The translations under genes and the position numbers were made by a program. Below the pieces are notes generated by a model. The model was not told the origin of the DNA, searched no databases, and saw nothing but the letters and a program-made list of their open reading frames with translations. Positions 28,810 through 37,992 of a DNA stretch of 64,000 bases are shown here, in pieces. The stretch lies in the NCBI RefSeq assembly GCF_019392195.1, contig NZ_JAHXKI010000002.1, forward strand, positions 1,240,001-1,304,000, read 5' to 3'. Position 1 is the first letter of the stretch. Every line of letters begins with the position of its first letter. The stretch comes from Marinobacter sp. F4206 (GTDB lineage: Bacteria > Pseudomonadota > Gammaproteobacteria > Pseudomonadales > Oleiphilaceae).

Positions 28810-29544
28810 CTAACGGATCAGCCACGCCTCCAGCTCGCGCACGATCCAATCGGGCTCGTCGATAGCCAGATCATGCCCGGCATCGTGGTGCACCCTCAGG
28901 GTCCACTGCCAGCGTTGTTCCAGTGCCGAACTGCACTTCCAGTGCACGAGTCGATCGCCCCGGCTGGCCAACAACAGGGCATCGGACAGCGGACGTTTTT
29001 GGCCCGGGCGATATCGGGTTGCGGCCTTCAACTGTCTCCAGGCATTGCTGGCACTGACTGGACGCTGGCGCTGAATCCGGTACCACTGCTTGACCAGCTC
29101 GAGAGGCAGTTGCCGATTGGAGGTCAGCCGAAGGAGATCGCGCTCCCGGTAGAACAGTTCCCGACGGGACAACATTCGCAACAAGCGTGGCCAGGTTCCC
29201 GGACGCATGCGCTGCCAGAATGGACTGAAACCGGAGCTGGTATTGATCAGCACCAGGTTCTGGATTTCACCCTCGGGCGCATGCTGGGCCCAGTCCAGCG
29301 CCACCATGCCGCCCATGGACAATGCCAGGATGCTGAAGGGTTTGGGAATGTGCTGGACCTGCCGGCGCACCGCCTCCCGGATGCCGGTGATGGTGTCCGG
29401 GCTGGATTCGCGAAAATGCACACCGGTGCCGGGCATATCCACCGGATGAAAACGCTGGTCGGGAAACGCCGCTTGCAGACGCTGGGGAAAGTCGCCCCAG
29501 TGGCCCTGCTCGCGGGTCAGTCCCCGCAACAGAATCCAGTCCAT
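28810..29544 (-). CDS. Alpha/beta-fold hydrolase (BioH-like fold, function uncertain)
   Basis: This 244-residue protein has an oxyanion strand WILLRGLTREQGHWG, a nucleophile elbow ALSMGGMVA (Ser about residue 95), an Asp in LLLASRGDRLVHW and a His in HHDAGHDLAID. A complete catalytic triad is therefore plausible. The length and domain plan resemble BioH, but there is no biotin gene nearby, so a specific function is not claimed. It starts 1 bp after the stop of the M14 peptidase gene, so the two are translationally linked. Confidence 0.83.
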   Translation of the reverse strand: MDWILLRGLTREQGHWGDFPQRLQAAFPDQRFHPVDMPGTGVHFRESSPDTITGIREAVRRQVQHIPKPFSILALSMGGMVALDWAQHAPEGEIQNLVLINTSSGFSPFWQRMRPGTWPRLLRMLSRRELFYRERDLLRLTSNRQLPLELVKQWYRIQRQRPVSASNAWRQLKAATRYRPGQKRPLSDALLLASRGDRLVHWKCSSALEQRWQWTLRVHHDAGHDLAIDEPDWIVRELEAWLIR

Positions 29545-29545
29545 G

Positions 29546-30646
29546 TCATTGAGTATCCCGATACCAGTGCATGATGGCTGCTTCTCTAAGCATGGACTCC
29601 TCCTCCCGGACCGGCAACCAGTTTTGATGGCTGGCCGCGGCGCTCAGGAGGAAGTCAATCCAGGTCAGGTGGCTGCGCAAGACCCGCTTGTGCCGGTGCG
29701 GAACGAGAGGATTGAAGAATCCGTCCAGCCTGAGCAACTGCCGGGGCCGCTTCCGGATCCAACGCCAGGACCCCATTTCCAGAGTCAGGGGCAGGAAAAC
29801 CCCATCACTGTTGCGGTTGACCTGCTTGTAGAAATAGTCCCAGAGATCGCCGTGGGTGAGGTAGTGGCGGGACTGGGGTTCAAAGTTGTAATCGTGGTTG
29901 GGATAGGCCTGCTCCCAGATCAGTTTCAGGGCCATCACCGCGGCGATGCGACGCATGGGCCGGCGGCGGTAGGCATAGGGAAACCAGATCTGGTCTTTCC
30001 AGCCAAAGCCGGAATGGCAGTCCAGGGCCACATTGAACGGGCGCCCCGGGATCAGCTCGCTGATGACCACGTCGAGCGCCCGATTCTCGGGTTCCATGCC
30101 CTGCTCCGGGTCGCCGATGTACCAGGGCAGCCTGGACGACAGCCGCTGGCCACCAAGCATGAACGCGCTGCGTTCCTGGGCAACAATCGGCGCATTGCGC
30201 ATCAGATCCACGCCATTAGGGTTGCTGCGCTGGTTCAGAAACATTCCACCGGGGTTAAGTATCGGCAGTATGGTTACCCGCACGCTGTCCAGCAATTGCC
30301 GAAGCCGCTCGTCCCATCGCAATCGTGCAAGCACCGAACCCAACCATGCCATGACCACCTGGCTGCCTATTCGCTCCAGACCGTGAACGCCACCCACCAG
30401 TAAGATGGCCGGCACATCGGGCCGCTCACTGCCAAGGTCCACCCGGTAGACCGACAGAGACAGCTCGGCGACTGGAATTCGTTCGACCACCTCGGTAGTT
30501 ACGGTCGGCGGTGCCTCAGCCAGCAAGCGCTCGAGCTGCACCATTTCCGGAAGAAAGGTTCGCAGCAGTCGCCGCTGACGACCGTCCCGGGCGGCCTGTT
30601 CTGAAGAGATGGCTGTGTGAGGTGTCAGTCTCCGCAATTCGGTCAT
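29546..30646 (-). CDS. M14-family zinc carboxypeptidase-like protein
   Basis: This 366-residue protein has the metallocarboxypeptidase pattern. The zinc ligands His and Glu are in GGVHGLERIG, the third ligand His is in LDCHSGFG, and the general-base Glu in LTLEMGSW. It has no signal peptide, so it would act in the cytoplasm. NPGGMFLNQRSNPNGVDLMRN matches the substrate-binding Asn-Arg region of the family and is here only partly quoted. The substrate is unknown. It is coupled to the hydrolase gene downstream. Confidence 0.84.
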   Translation of the reverse strand: MTELRRLTPHTAISSEQAARDGRQRRLLRTFLPEMVQLERLLAEAPPTVTTEVVERIPVAELSLSVYRVDLGSERPDVPAILLVGGVHGLERIGSQVVMAWLGSVLARLRWDERLRQLLDSVRVTILPILNPGGMFLNQRSNPNGVDLMRNAPIVAQERSAFMLGGQRLSSRLPWYIGDPEQGMEPENRALDVVISELIPGRPFNVALDCHSGFGWKDQIWFPYAYRRRPMRRIAAVMALKLIWEQAYPNHDYNFEPQSRHYLTHGDLWDYFYKQVNRNSDGVFLPLTLEMGSWRWIRKRPRQLLRLDGFFNPLVPHRHKRVLRSHLTWIDFLLSAAASHQNWLPVREEESMLREAAIMHWYRDTQ

Positions 30647-30949
30647 GGCGCGCTCCCCCTAAACGGCTGGAGTCTAGGCCATTAATGCTACAGTTGGTTG
30701 ACAACGCACTCTCGAACGCCGGACCAACATGACCTCACAATGTACACATTTACATTAACAGACTTGTAACTCTTCTCAGGATCCTTATCCTGAAAGGTCC
30801 TGTTGTTCGAGATTGAATGGTTTGATTGATACCACCGATAACTCAAAGAACACTCCCCATCCGATCTGCAAAGGTCGCGATCTCGTACTCGTAAGTCTGT
30901 CCCCCATGCATAATCAAATGAATCACCAACCTGAAAAGGAGAAGTGAGT
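30647..30949. other. 303-bp divergent intergenic region
   Basis: This stretch separates the M14 peptidase gene from the betaine transporter operon and presumably carries both promoters. An inverted repeat TCAGGAT-CCTT-ATCCTGA lies at 30776-30793. A TTGACA at 30698 lacks a matching -10. A good ribosome site (AAAAGGAGAAG) sits at the right-hand end for the binding-protein gene. I see no gene or RNA in it. Confidence 0.5.
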
Positions 30950-31921
30950 ATGCGTAAGATTACTTCCGCAGTTTTACTGTGCGCTGCCGCCGCGCCGGGC
31001 CTCGCCCAGGCCAACCAATGTGGCGAAGTCTCGATCACCGAAATGAACTGGGCCTCTGCCTCTGTTGTCACCAACGTTGCCAAGTTCATGATGGAACAGG
31101 GCTACGGCTGCGAGGTCAATGTGGTCCCGTCTGACACCGTCCCGGCCGTGACCTCGGTTGCCGAAAACGGCGAGCCTGACATCGTGACCGAGCTGTGGCT
31201 GAACTCCACCGGTGAGGTTTACGAGCGCCTCGAAGCCGAAGGCAAGGTTGAGCGTCTGGGCAAGGTCCTGACCCCGGGCGGCGTTGAAGGCTGGTGGATC
31301 CCGACCTACCTGGTCGAAGCCCATCCCGAACTGAAGACCATCGAAGGCATCATGGCGAATCCGGAGCTGGTGGATGCCCGCTTCAACAACTGCCCGGATG
31401 GCTGGGGCTGCCGCATCGTCAACGACAACCTGATCAGGGCCCTGGATCTGGAATCCTCAGGCATTGAGGTATTCAACCACGGCTCCGGTGAAACCCTGGC
31501 TTCGTCCATGGCCTCTGCAGTCGGAAGCGAAGAACCCTGGTTTGGTTATTACTGGGGTCCCACCGTACCACTCGGCAAGTTTGACATGACTCGCGTTGAT
31601 CTTGGCGAATACGATGAAGCCGCCCATACGGCGAACCAGAACCAGGATAACGCCAACCCGAAGGTTTCCGATTTCCCGGCCGCGCCGGTACTGACCTCGG
31701 TCACCACCGATTTCCGGGAGCGGGAGCCTGAAGTGGCTGACATGCTCAGCAAGATGACCTTCGAGACCGACACCATGAGCCAGGTGCTGGCCTGGAAGAG
31801 CGACAACAATGCCTCTGCAGAAGAAGCGGCGGTCTACTTCCTGAGCAACAACTCCAACACCTGGAAAGAGTGGCTCAACGATTCCGCCCGCGAAAAACTC
31901 GCAGCAATCCTGAGCAACTGA
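30950..31921 (+). CDS. Glycine betaine/choline-type ABC transporter substrate-binding protein
   Basis: This 323-residue periplasmic protein has a signal peptide ending about residue 22 (AQA/NQ). It matches the ProX/OpuAC fold: ITEMNWASASVVTN at the start, PDIVTELW, GWWIPTYL, WGCRIVNDN and EPWFGYYWGPT. Such proteins bind quaternary amines in a Trp/Tyr cage. Several Trp residues sit in the expected places, but betaine, choline and proline betaine cannot be told apart. ATG 30950 follows AAAAGGAGAAG; a GTG at 30944 is also in frame. The permease and ATPase genes follow, separated by a strong hairpin. Confidence 0.9.
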   Translation: MRKITSAVLLCAAAAPGLAQANQCGEVSITEMNWASASVVTNVAKFMMEQGYGCEVNVVPSDTVPAVTSVAENGEPDIVTELWLNSTGEVYERLEAEGKVERLGKVLTPGGVEGWWIPTYLVEAHPELKTIEGIMANPELVDARFNNCPDGWGCRIVNDNLIRALDLESSGIEVFNHGSGETLASSMASAVGSEEPWFGYYWGPTVPLGKFDMTRVDLGEYDEAAHTANQNQDNANPKVSDFPAAPVLTSVTTDFREREPEVADMLSKMTFETDTMSQVLAWKSDNNASAEEAAVYFLSNNSNTWKEWLNDSAREKLAAILSN

Positions 31922-31935
31922 GTTGTTCCAGCTGA

Positions 31936-31959
31936 GACGGGGCCGTCAATGGCCCCGTC
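31936..31959 (+). terminator. GC-rich hairpin after the betaine-binding protein gene
   Basis: A perfect 9-bp stem GACGGGGCC/GGCCCCGTC with a six-base loop lies 14 bp after the stop codon. It is followed by CGTTTCCTTCC, only moderately T-rich. It probably protects or partly terminates the binding-protein message, giving more binding protein than permease. Confidence 0.6.
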
Positions 31960-32027
31960 CGTTTCCTTCCTCCATTAACCCGATGTCCGTTGACCTGGCG
32001 GAGATACGCGCAGGAACCTGACAAATC

Positions 32028-33059
32028 ATGGCTACTTACGATTTTGTTTTTTCATCACTCGGTCTGGATGACTGGTGTTCCGAGGGCAAGAGTGATGCCC
32101 CCATGTCCATGGCTCAGCTGCTGTCGAAAACAAAAGGCGAAGAGGCCACCACGACCTCAGTCTGGGATTTACCTTTCCCCTCCATGGATGCCCTGAACAA
32201 GGCTTGCCCGGCTTTCCCTCAATCCCGGGAACTGACCAAAGGTCTCGAAGAAGGCTTCCTTGCTATCAAGGACAGCTTGAGTGTTGTGCTCGACCCCATT
32301 ACCCAACCACTGAGCTGGGCGCTCGACGGTACTTTGTACGCGATGCTGAGCGCACCCTGGTGGATCATCATCCCGATCCTGCTGGCGGTGGTCTTTCTGG
32401 TCAGCAAATCCTGGAAGCTGGTTTCATTTGTCGCCATCAGCTTTGTCACCCTGGCGTTCATTGACTACTACGAATACGCCATGCAAACCCTGGCCATCAT
32501 CTTTGTCTGCGCCTTGATCTGCGTGCTGATAGGGGTGCCGATAGGGATCGCAATGTCGCGAAGCGATATGATGCAGCGGCTGACCATCCCGGTGCTGGAT
32601 ATGCTGCAAACGCTGCCGCCGTTCGTCTATCTGATTCCGCTGATTTTCCTGTTCAGCGTCACCGAGTCCAAACTGTACGGCATTGCCATCATCCTGTACG
32701 CCATTGTTCCGGTCATCCGTCTGACCAACCTCGGTATCCGACTGGTGGATAAGGAAGTGATCGAGGCTGCCGATGCCTATGGCATGACGCCCCGGCAGAA
32801 GTTGTTCAAGGTCCAGATTCCGCTGGCGCTGCCCAACATCATGGCGGGTGTAAACCAGACCATCATGATGAGCCTTGCCATGGTTGTAATCGCGTCCCTG
32901 GTCTCCGCACCGGGACTTGGCGTCCTGGTTCTGCGCGGGATTCGTAACCTGGAACTGGGCGTTGGCCTGGTGTCCGGCCTCGGCATCGTCATTCTGGCCG
33001 TTATCCTCGATCGGGTAACCAAGGCTTCTCTGGCACGCATCAATGCCGCCCAAAAGTAG
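32028..33059 (+). CDS. proW: Glycine betaine-type ABC transporter permease (ProW family)
   Basis: This 343-residue inner-membrane permease has an N-terminal cytoplasmic extension of about 95 residues, as in ProW. About six to seven membrane helices then start near residue 100 (PWWIIIPILLAVVFLV). The ATPase-coupling loop is EVIEAADAYGMTPRQKLFKVQIPLALPNI, represented by its EAADAYGM core. Transport of glycine betaine or a related osmolyte is inferred from the neighbours. Its end is followed by the ATPase gene with almost no gap. Confidence 0.92.
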   Translation: MATYDFVFSSLGLDDWCSEGKSDAPMSMAQLLSKTKGEEATTTSVWDLPFPSMDALNKACPAFPQSRELTKGLEEGFLAIKDSLSVVLDPITQPLSWALDGTLYAMLSAPWWIIIPILLAVVFLVSKSWKLVSFVAISFVTLAFIDYYEYAMQTLAIIFVCALICVLIGVPIGIAMSRSDMMQRLTIPVLDMLQTLPPFVYLIPLIFLFSVTESKLYGIAIILYAIVPVIRLTNLGIRLVDKEVIEAADAYGMTPRQKLFKVQIPLALPNIMAGVNQTIMMSLAMVVIASLVSAPGLGVLVLRGIRNLELGVGLVSGLGIVILAVILDRVTKASLARINAAQK

Positions 33060-33072
33060 TGAGGACAGAGAC

Positions 33073-34131
33073 GTGGCAAGAGATATCAAGATTTCCATCA
33101 AGAACCTGTACAAGATTTTTGGCCCGACACCGGATGTCGGGCTCGAGTACGTACGCAAAGGTATGGGCAAGTCCGAGCTGCTGGAAAAGCAGAATCACGT
33201 GCTCGGGCTCCAGGACATCAACGTCGACATGCGCGACGGCGAAATCACCGTCATCATGGGCTTGTCCGGCTCCGGCAAGTCCACCCTGATCCGGCACCTG
33301 AATCGCCTGATCGAGCCGACCGCGGGTGAAATCCTGTTCGACGGCGAGAACGTGCTCGATTACGACGAGGAAGATCTTCGTAAGCTGCGGCGTGAACGCA
33401 TGTCCATGGTGTTCCAGAAGTTCGCCCTGCTGCCACACAAAACGGTGCTGGAAAACGCCGGCATGGCCATGGATGTTCGTGGCAAGAAAACCGAAGAGTT
33501 CGAAGGGGAAGCCCGCAAGTGGCTGGCCCGCGTCGGCCTGGAAGGCAATGAAAACCAATACCCTCATGAGTTGTCCGGGGGTATGCAGCAGCGTGTGGGT
33601 ATCGCCCGCGCACTGGTCTCCAACTCACCGGTCATGCTGATGGACGAGGCCTTCTCGGCGCTCGACCCGCTCATCCGGTCGGACATGCAGGACCTGCTGC
33701 TGGAACTGCAGGAGGAGCTGCACAAGACCATCGTGTTCATTACCCACGACCTGGACGAAGCCCTGAAGCTGGCCGACCATCTGGTGATCCTGAAAGACGG
33801 CAGGGTCGTCCAGCAGGGTGATCCCCAGGACATTCTGCTCAATCCCAATGACCCGTACATCATCGACTTCATCAGCGACATCAATCGCGCGCGGGTTCTC
33901 CGGGTACGCTCGATCATGACCCAGCCGGACCGGGACGATATCGAGTACGCCGGGGACATCTCCGAGAAGGACAATCTGGAGACCGTGCTGTCGCGCTCCG
34001 AAGGCGACACCTCCCTGGTTTTCCGGGTTGTGCGCGATGGCGAACAGATAGGCGCCCTGACCATGAAGGATTTGACCCGGGCACTGGTTCCTACAGCGGC
34101 CTCCGAGGAAAGGGAGAATAGGGCCAACTAG
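33073..34131 (+). CDS. proV: Glycine betaine-type ABC transporter ATP-binding protein (ProV family)
   Basis: This 352-residue ATPase has Walker A GLSGSGKST, signature LSGGMQQRVG and Walker B VMLMDEAFSALDP, with the switch His in FITHDLDEA. About 70 residues follow the nucleotide-binding domain, part of the regulatory tail seen in ProV/OpuAA, without two clear CBS domains. I prefer GTG 33073, preceded by GAGGACAGAG; an in-frame ATG at 33043 would overlap the permease gene by 17 bp. It completes the transporter. Confidence 0.92.
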   Translation: MARDIKISIKNLYKIFGPTPDVGLEYVRKGMGKSELLEKQNHVLGLQDINVDMRDGEITVIMGLSGSGKSTLIRHLNRLIEPTAGEILFDGENVLDYDEEDLRKLRRERMSMVFQKFALLPHKTVLENAGMAMDVRGKKTEEFEGEARKWLARVGLEGNENQYPHELSGGMQQRVGIARALVSNSPVMLMDEAFSALDPLIRSDMQDLLLELQEELHKTIVFITHDLDEALKLADHLVILKDGRVVQQGDPQDILLNPNDPYIIDFISDINRARVLRVRSIMTQPDRDDIEYAGDISEKDNLETVLSRSEGDTSLVFRVVRDGEQIGALTMKDLTRALVPTAASEERENRAN

Positions 34132-34210
34132 GATCGGCCGCGTTACAAAGCGCCGGGCACGGGGTATGATTCAGGTTGAGTCGCACTGACGGCATACCGG
34201 CCATACCATC

Positions 34211-35050
34211 ATGCTGAGAGCCTTTCTGCTGATTGCCCTTACGTTTCTGGCGGCGTGTTCGCCGCCAGAAGACCCTCCCCCCGTGGTGCCGGAAACGGAA
34301 TTTTCCGAACCTGCCGTCTTCCCTGAAAACAGCCAGTCCAAGCAGTGGCGCACGATAACGATCGCCGCCGACCCGTGGTGTCCGCACAACTGCGAGGCGG
34401 GGTCCGAACGGGAAGGCTACATGGTCGAAATTGCCCGGGAGGCCTTTGCGTTGGCGCGGCTCAACGTCACCTACGTCAATATGAGCTGGGCCCGGGCACT
34501 GGCACAGGCCGAAGAGGGCTACGTTGACGCGGTCGTTGGCGCCTTCATCAGTGATGCGCCAGGGTTCGTGTTCCCGGAGGAAGCCATTGGCCAGGCCCGA
34601 ACGGCGCTGTTCGCCCATTCCGACAGCCACTGGAGCTACCGGGATATCGACTCCCTTAAGGCTTACAAACTGATCGCCATCAACGGATACTCCTACTCCC
34701 CGGAACTCGACGAATACATCGAGGACCACAGGGAAGACCGGAACCGGGTGTGGATCATTTCAGGCCCGTCGCCCCTTGACCGGGCCATCGAACTGCTCGG
34801 GCAGGATCGCACCGATGTGCTGCCCGAAGACAAGCGTGTCATGCAGTGGACCCTTGCCCATATGGATAATCCGCCAGCCCTGCGCATGGTCGGGCAACTG
34901 GAGCAGATGCCGACCTACATTGCCTTTTCGCCGGCCAATCCCGATTCGCCAGAGTTCGCGGCCTTGCTAACCGAAGGTGTCCGCAAGCTCCGGGAAACCG
35001 GTCGTTTTCAGGAAATCCTTTCCCTCTACGGGCTGTCGTGGCCGGACTGA
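34211..35050 (+). CDS. Lipoprotein with a family-3 solute-binding domain
   Basis: This 279-residue protein has a lipoprotein signal (FLAAC, lipidated Cys 16), a Pro-rich linker to about residue 45, and then a solute-binding family 3 domain. The domain begins TITIAADPWCPHNCEAGS and includes GYMVEIAREAFALA and YVNMSWARALAQAEEG. The two cysteines in the WCPHNC segment resemble a CXXXC pair and could form a disulfide. No transporter genes of this family follow, so it is another orphan binding protein. Its last 25 bp overlap the convergent META lipoprotein gene. Confidence 0.82.
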   Translation: MLRAFLLIALTFLAACSPPEDPPPVVPETEFSEPAVFPENSQSKQWRTITIAADPWCPHNCEAGSEREGYMVEIAREAFALARLNVTYVNMSWARALAQAEEGYVDAVVGAFISDAPGFVFPEEAIGQARTALFAHSDSHWSYRDIDSLKAYKLIAINGYSYSPELDEYIEDHREDRNRVWIISGPSPLDRAIELLGQDRTDVLPEDKRVMQWTLAHMDNPPALRMVGQLEQMPTYIAFSPANPDSPEFAALLTEGVRKLRETGRFQEILSLYGLSWPD

Positions 35051-36000
35051 AACGCCTTGATCACTTCTCCCTGCGGGGTCGTTAGCAACAACTCCCCGGC
35101 TTGTCCGATCCGGGCCCCGGACACCCGGCCCATGACATCGAAAAAGCGGTCTTCCTGCATCATCAATGCCGGTGCACAGGCCATTCGGGTAGCCGCCAGC
35201 CGGCTGAACGTGAGTCCGCCCTCACCACTGAACTCGTAACGACCGCTATAGCGATTGCAGGATCCTCGTCCGGAAACCCGATTATTTTCCAGGAATCGGA
35301 CAGACATGCGGGAACGGTCAATGATCCCCTGCTCCGCCAGGTCATCGACCACCCATTCAGCCCCCCGGAACAGACGCAAGGGGTCTCCGCCACACCCCTC
35401 ATAGACTTCGCCATTCAAGGTTAAGCGGGCCTGATTGGGAAACTGGACGCCGGACATGGTGTCCTGACACAACTGCGTGGCCACCGTCAGTACGGCCCGC
35501 ATGCCGTCGGCTTCACCGACAAATTCCCGGCCATGGCGGTCTGCGGTCTTCTGCTCAACAAGGACGCTCATTATGGCGTCTGGCTCATAGGGACGGGTTA
35601 CCTCCAGCATGCCGGCCTGCACCTTGGCCCTCCAGAACGGCTCGTTACCCTGGGCACTGAACGGCATCGCGAGCGCGCCCGGCTGAAGGCATTCCGGGTA
35701 CTTCTGGCCACGAATGGAGAGCATGGCTCGCTCGCCTTTGGTCCAGAGCCGGGTGCTGTCGTCGCCCGGCGCAACATACAGCGCACCGGAAGCGGCCTCT
35801 GCCGGCTTGAGCAACATCCGCTTGTCCAGATAATCAACACTCAACAGCCGGCTGTCCGGGTCGGCTGACACCTGAATATCCAGCTGGCCACAAGCGTAGT
35901 CGTTGACCATCGGACTGGCCGGTCCGGACGGTGTTGAACAGGCAGAGACGACAAGACCGGCAACTGCAAGGGGCAGCGCCAGAATTCGAATGGAGGGCAT
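35026..36000 (-). CDS. Lipoprotein with MliC-like, COG3650-like and META domains
   Basis: This 324-residue lipoprotein (lipobox VVSAC, Cys 21) carries three regions. First is an MliC-like lysozyme-inhibitor domain (about 34-105; YACGQL start, EAASGALYV, Cys at the end). Second is a COG3650-type region (about 110-205; NEPFWRAKV). Third is a C-terminal META/HslJ-type domain (about 215-315; RFLENNRVSGRGSCNRYSG, ATRMACAPALM). MliC proteins inhibit C-type lysozyme and HslJ is linked to envelope stress. The combination suggests an envelope-protective role, which is inference. It overlaps the convergent lipoprotein gene by 25 bp. Confidence 0.83.
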   Translation of the reverse strand: MPSIRILALPLAVAGLVVSACSTPSGPASPMVNDYACGQLDIQVSADPDSRLLSVDYLDKRMLLKPAEAASGALYVAPGDDSTRLWTKGERAMLSIRGQKYPECLQPGALAMPFSAQGNEPFWRAKVQAGMLEVTRPYEPDAIMSVLVEQKTADRHGREFVGEADGMRAVLTVATQLCQDTMSGVQFPNQARLTLNGEVYEGCGGDPLRLFRGAEWVVDDLAEQGIIDRSRMSVRFLENNRVSGRGSCNRYSGRYEFSGEGGLTFSRLAATRMACAPALMMQEDRFFDVMGRVSGARIGQAGELLLTTPQGEVIKAFQSGHDSP

Positions 36001-36150
36001 GGTCAGTTTCCTTGGTCAATTGAACCTCGGGCCACAGTGTAAAACGCAGGCCCCCATTAGACCATCGATCCCCGGACACGGCCCGCCCATCAAGGCTTCT
36101 TATCCGGCTTCTTCCTGATTATGCTAGGGGCTCAAACAAGGAGATACACC

Positions 36151-36900
36151 ATGGCTCTCAAGCTTTACCAGTTCGCCATTTCCCACTATTGCGAAAAAAT
36201 CCGCTGGGCGCTGGATTACAAAGGCCTCAATTACGAGACCACCACCCTGCTGCCTGGCCAGCACATGAAAACCATCCAGGCACTCACCGGCGGCAAGGAC
36301 TCATCGGTCCCTGTACTGGATCATGACGGCCATATCGTCCAGGGATCCGCCCGGATCATCGACTACCTGGACCAGACCTTTCCGGAACGGCCACTGACAC
36401 CGGCCGACCCTGACGTCCGGGAGCAGGCCCTGGCCTGGGAAAAACGGTTGGACGAGGAAGCCGGCCCGGCGGTTCGCTGCTACTCCTACCATCATTTCCT
36501 GCAGCGGCCGAAAGTGGTGGTGCCCATGCTGGCGGCAGGCACCCCCTTCTATAACCGTTTCTTGCTGAGCCTGGCCTTCAGCCGCGTCGACGAGGTCATG
36601 CGCAAATGGATGAAGATCAACGAGAAAACCTCGGAACAGTCGCGCCTGGTTATGGAAGAACTGCTGAATGATCTGGCGGAAGCCTACGAAACGCGCCCCT
36701 ACCTTGCCGGAGACGCCTTCTCTCGTGCCGACCTGACCGCGGCCGCTATGTTTTCGCCCATGTTCCAACCGGCCGAGTACCCGATACCCTGGCCCAAGCC
36801 CGGCAAAATACCCCGGGACATCAAAACCTGGCTGGAACAGTGGCAACCGCAGCTTGAGGTACTGTCGAAAGTTTACGAGAGCCACCGGAAACCCCGCTGA
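36151..36900 (+). CDS. Glutathione S-transferase family protein
   Basis: This 249-residue protein has a thioredoxin-like N-terminal domain (ALKLYQFAISHYCEKIRWALDYKG region, with SHYC at the active-site helix) and a helical C-terminal domain ending with AGDAFSRADLTAAAMF. SSVPVLDHDG carries the cis-proline. The SHYCEK motif resembles Cys-type (omega/beta-like) GSTs. ATG 36151 follows AAGGAGATACACC, an excellent ribosome site. It stands alone, 114 bp before the sterol-desaturase-family gene. Confidence 0.87.
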   Translation: MALKLYQFAISHYCEKIRWALDYKGLNYETTTLLPGQHMKTIQALTGGKDSSVPVLDHDGHIVQGSARIIDYLDQTFPERPLTPADPDVREQALAWEKRLDEEAGPAVRCYSYHHFLQRPKVVVPMLAAGTPFYNRFLLSLAFSRVDEVMRKWMKINEKTSEQSRLVMEELLNDLAEAYETRPYLAGDAFSRADLTAAAMFSPMFQPAEYPIPWPKPGKIPRDIKTWLEQWQPQLEVLSKVYESHRKPR

Positions 36901-37014
36901 CTGCCGGCATCGGTGTCGCAAATCGCCAGCGCTTGTGTCGGAAACCGACAACGGCCTGCGCAGGCTTTCATGCCAGAATAAACCCCGAACAATAACAACA
37001 CTGGCAGATTCGCT

Positions 37015-37992
37015 ATGGCTTTGACTGACATGCTGCTCGCCGTGCTCGACGACAGCGGGCTCCGGCCGCTTTGGGACGCCGTGTCGCCCTGGCTGGCTCT
37101 GGACGAGCGACAGCTTATTTTCGTGTTTGCGACCCCGGTGTTCATCGCGGTCGCCCTCTGGGAGTATCTCCGAATCCGGCACAACCCGGCGCTGATGGAT
37201 GCCCGGGAAGCGGTGCGCAATTTTGCCCTGGGTGCGGGCTACCAGACCACAGAGCTGCTGTTCGCGGGGATTATCGCCTTCCCGGTCTATGCCCTGTGTT
37301 ACCACTACCGGGCCTTCGATCTGGAACTAAGCTGGCTGACCGGATTCCTCACCTTCCTGGGCGTCGACTTCTGCTTCTACTGGATGCATCGGGCCAGCCA
37401 TCGCATGCGCTGGTTCTGGGCCGCCCACGTGGTCCATCATTCCTCGGAGCGCATGAACTTCTCCACGGCCATGCGCCAGAACGCCACCAACATCTTCAAC
37501 GGCATGTGGGTGTTCTACCTGCCCATGGCACTGCTGGGGTTCAACCCGGTCTGGATCGGCATCGCCTATGCCCTGTCCCTGGTCTACCAGTTCTTCATAC
37601 ACACCACCCTTTTGCGACGCCTGCCGGGCTGGGTCGAGCTGATCTTCAACACGCCCAGCCATCACCGCGTTCACCACGGCCGCAACCCGGGCTACATTGA
37701 CCGCAACTACGGTGGCACCCTGATCATCTGGGATCGTCTTTTCGGCTCCTTTGTGGATGAGGATGCCAAGGATCCGCCCGACTACGGCATTACCCGGCCG
37801 GTACCGTCCAATAACCTGTTTGTGCTCTGGACCCATGAATACGTGGACCTGTTCCGCGACATGGCCCGGCCAGGCAGCTTATTGTCTCGACTCAAACACC
37901 TATGGAACCCGCCGGAATGGGAACGCCCGGCACCGTCAGACTCAGGGACCCCCCATGCAAGAACACCCGTTAACACTGACCAGTCGGGATGA
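37015..37992 (+). CDS. Sterol desaturase / fatty acid hydroxylase family protein
   Basis: This 325-residue integral membrane di-iron enzyme has about five hydrophobic segments. The histidine clusters are those of the superfamily: HRASH near residue 125, HVVHH near 141, and HHRVHH near 218. It oxidises a lipid C-H bond in the membrane; the substrate (hydroxylated fatty acid, ether lipid or carotenoid) cannot be told. Its 3' end overlaps the next gene by 38 bp, so the two are linked in translation. Confidence 0.86.
   Translation: MALTDMLLAVLDDSGLRPLWDAVSPWLALDERQLIFVFATPVFIAVALWEYLRIRHNPALMDAREAVRNFALGAGYQTTELLFAGIIAFPVYALCYHYRAFDLELSWLTGFLTFLGVDFCFYWMHRASHRMRWFWAAHVVHHSSERMNFSTAMRQNATNIFNGMWVFYLPMALLGFNPVWIGIAYALSLVYQFFIHTTLLRRLPGWVELIFNTPSHHRVHHGRNPGYIDRNYGGTLIIWDRLFGSFVDEDAKDPPDYGITRPVPSNNLFVLWTHEYVDLFRDMARPGSLLSRLKHLWNPPEWERPAPSDSGTPHARTPVNTDQSG

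Noticed and set aside
30698..30703. TTGACA as the -35 of a betaine operon promoter
   Set aside because: No acceptable -10 hexamer is found 16-18 bp downstream and it lies about 250 bp from the gene.
37751..37954. Upstream extension of the monoacylglycerol-lipase-like gene
   Set aside because: The extra 68 residues overlap the end of the sterol-desaturase-family gene in another frame and do not resemble hydrolase sequence; ATG 37955 gives the family N-terminus.
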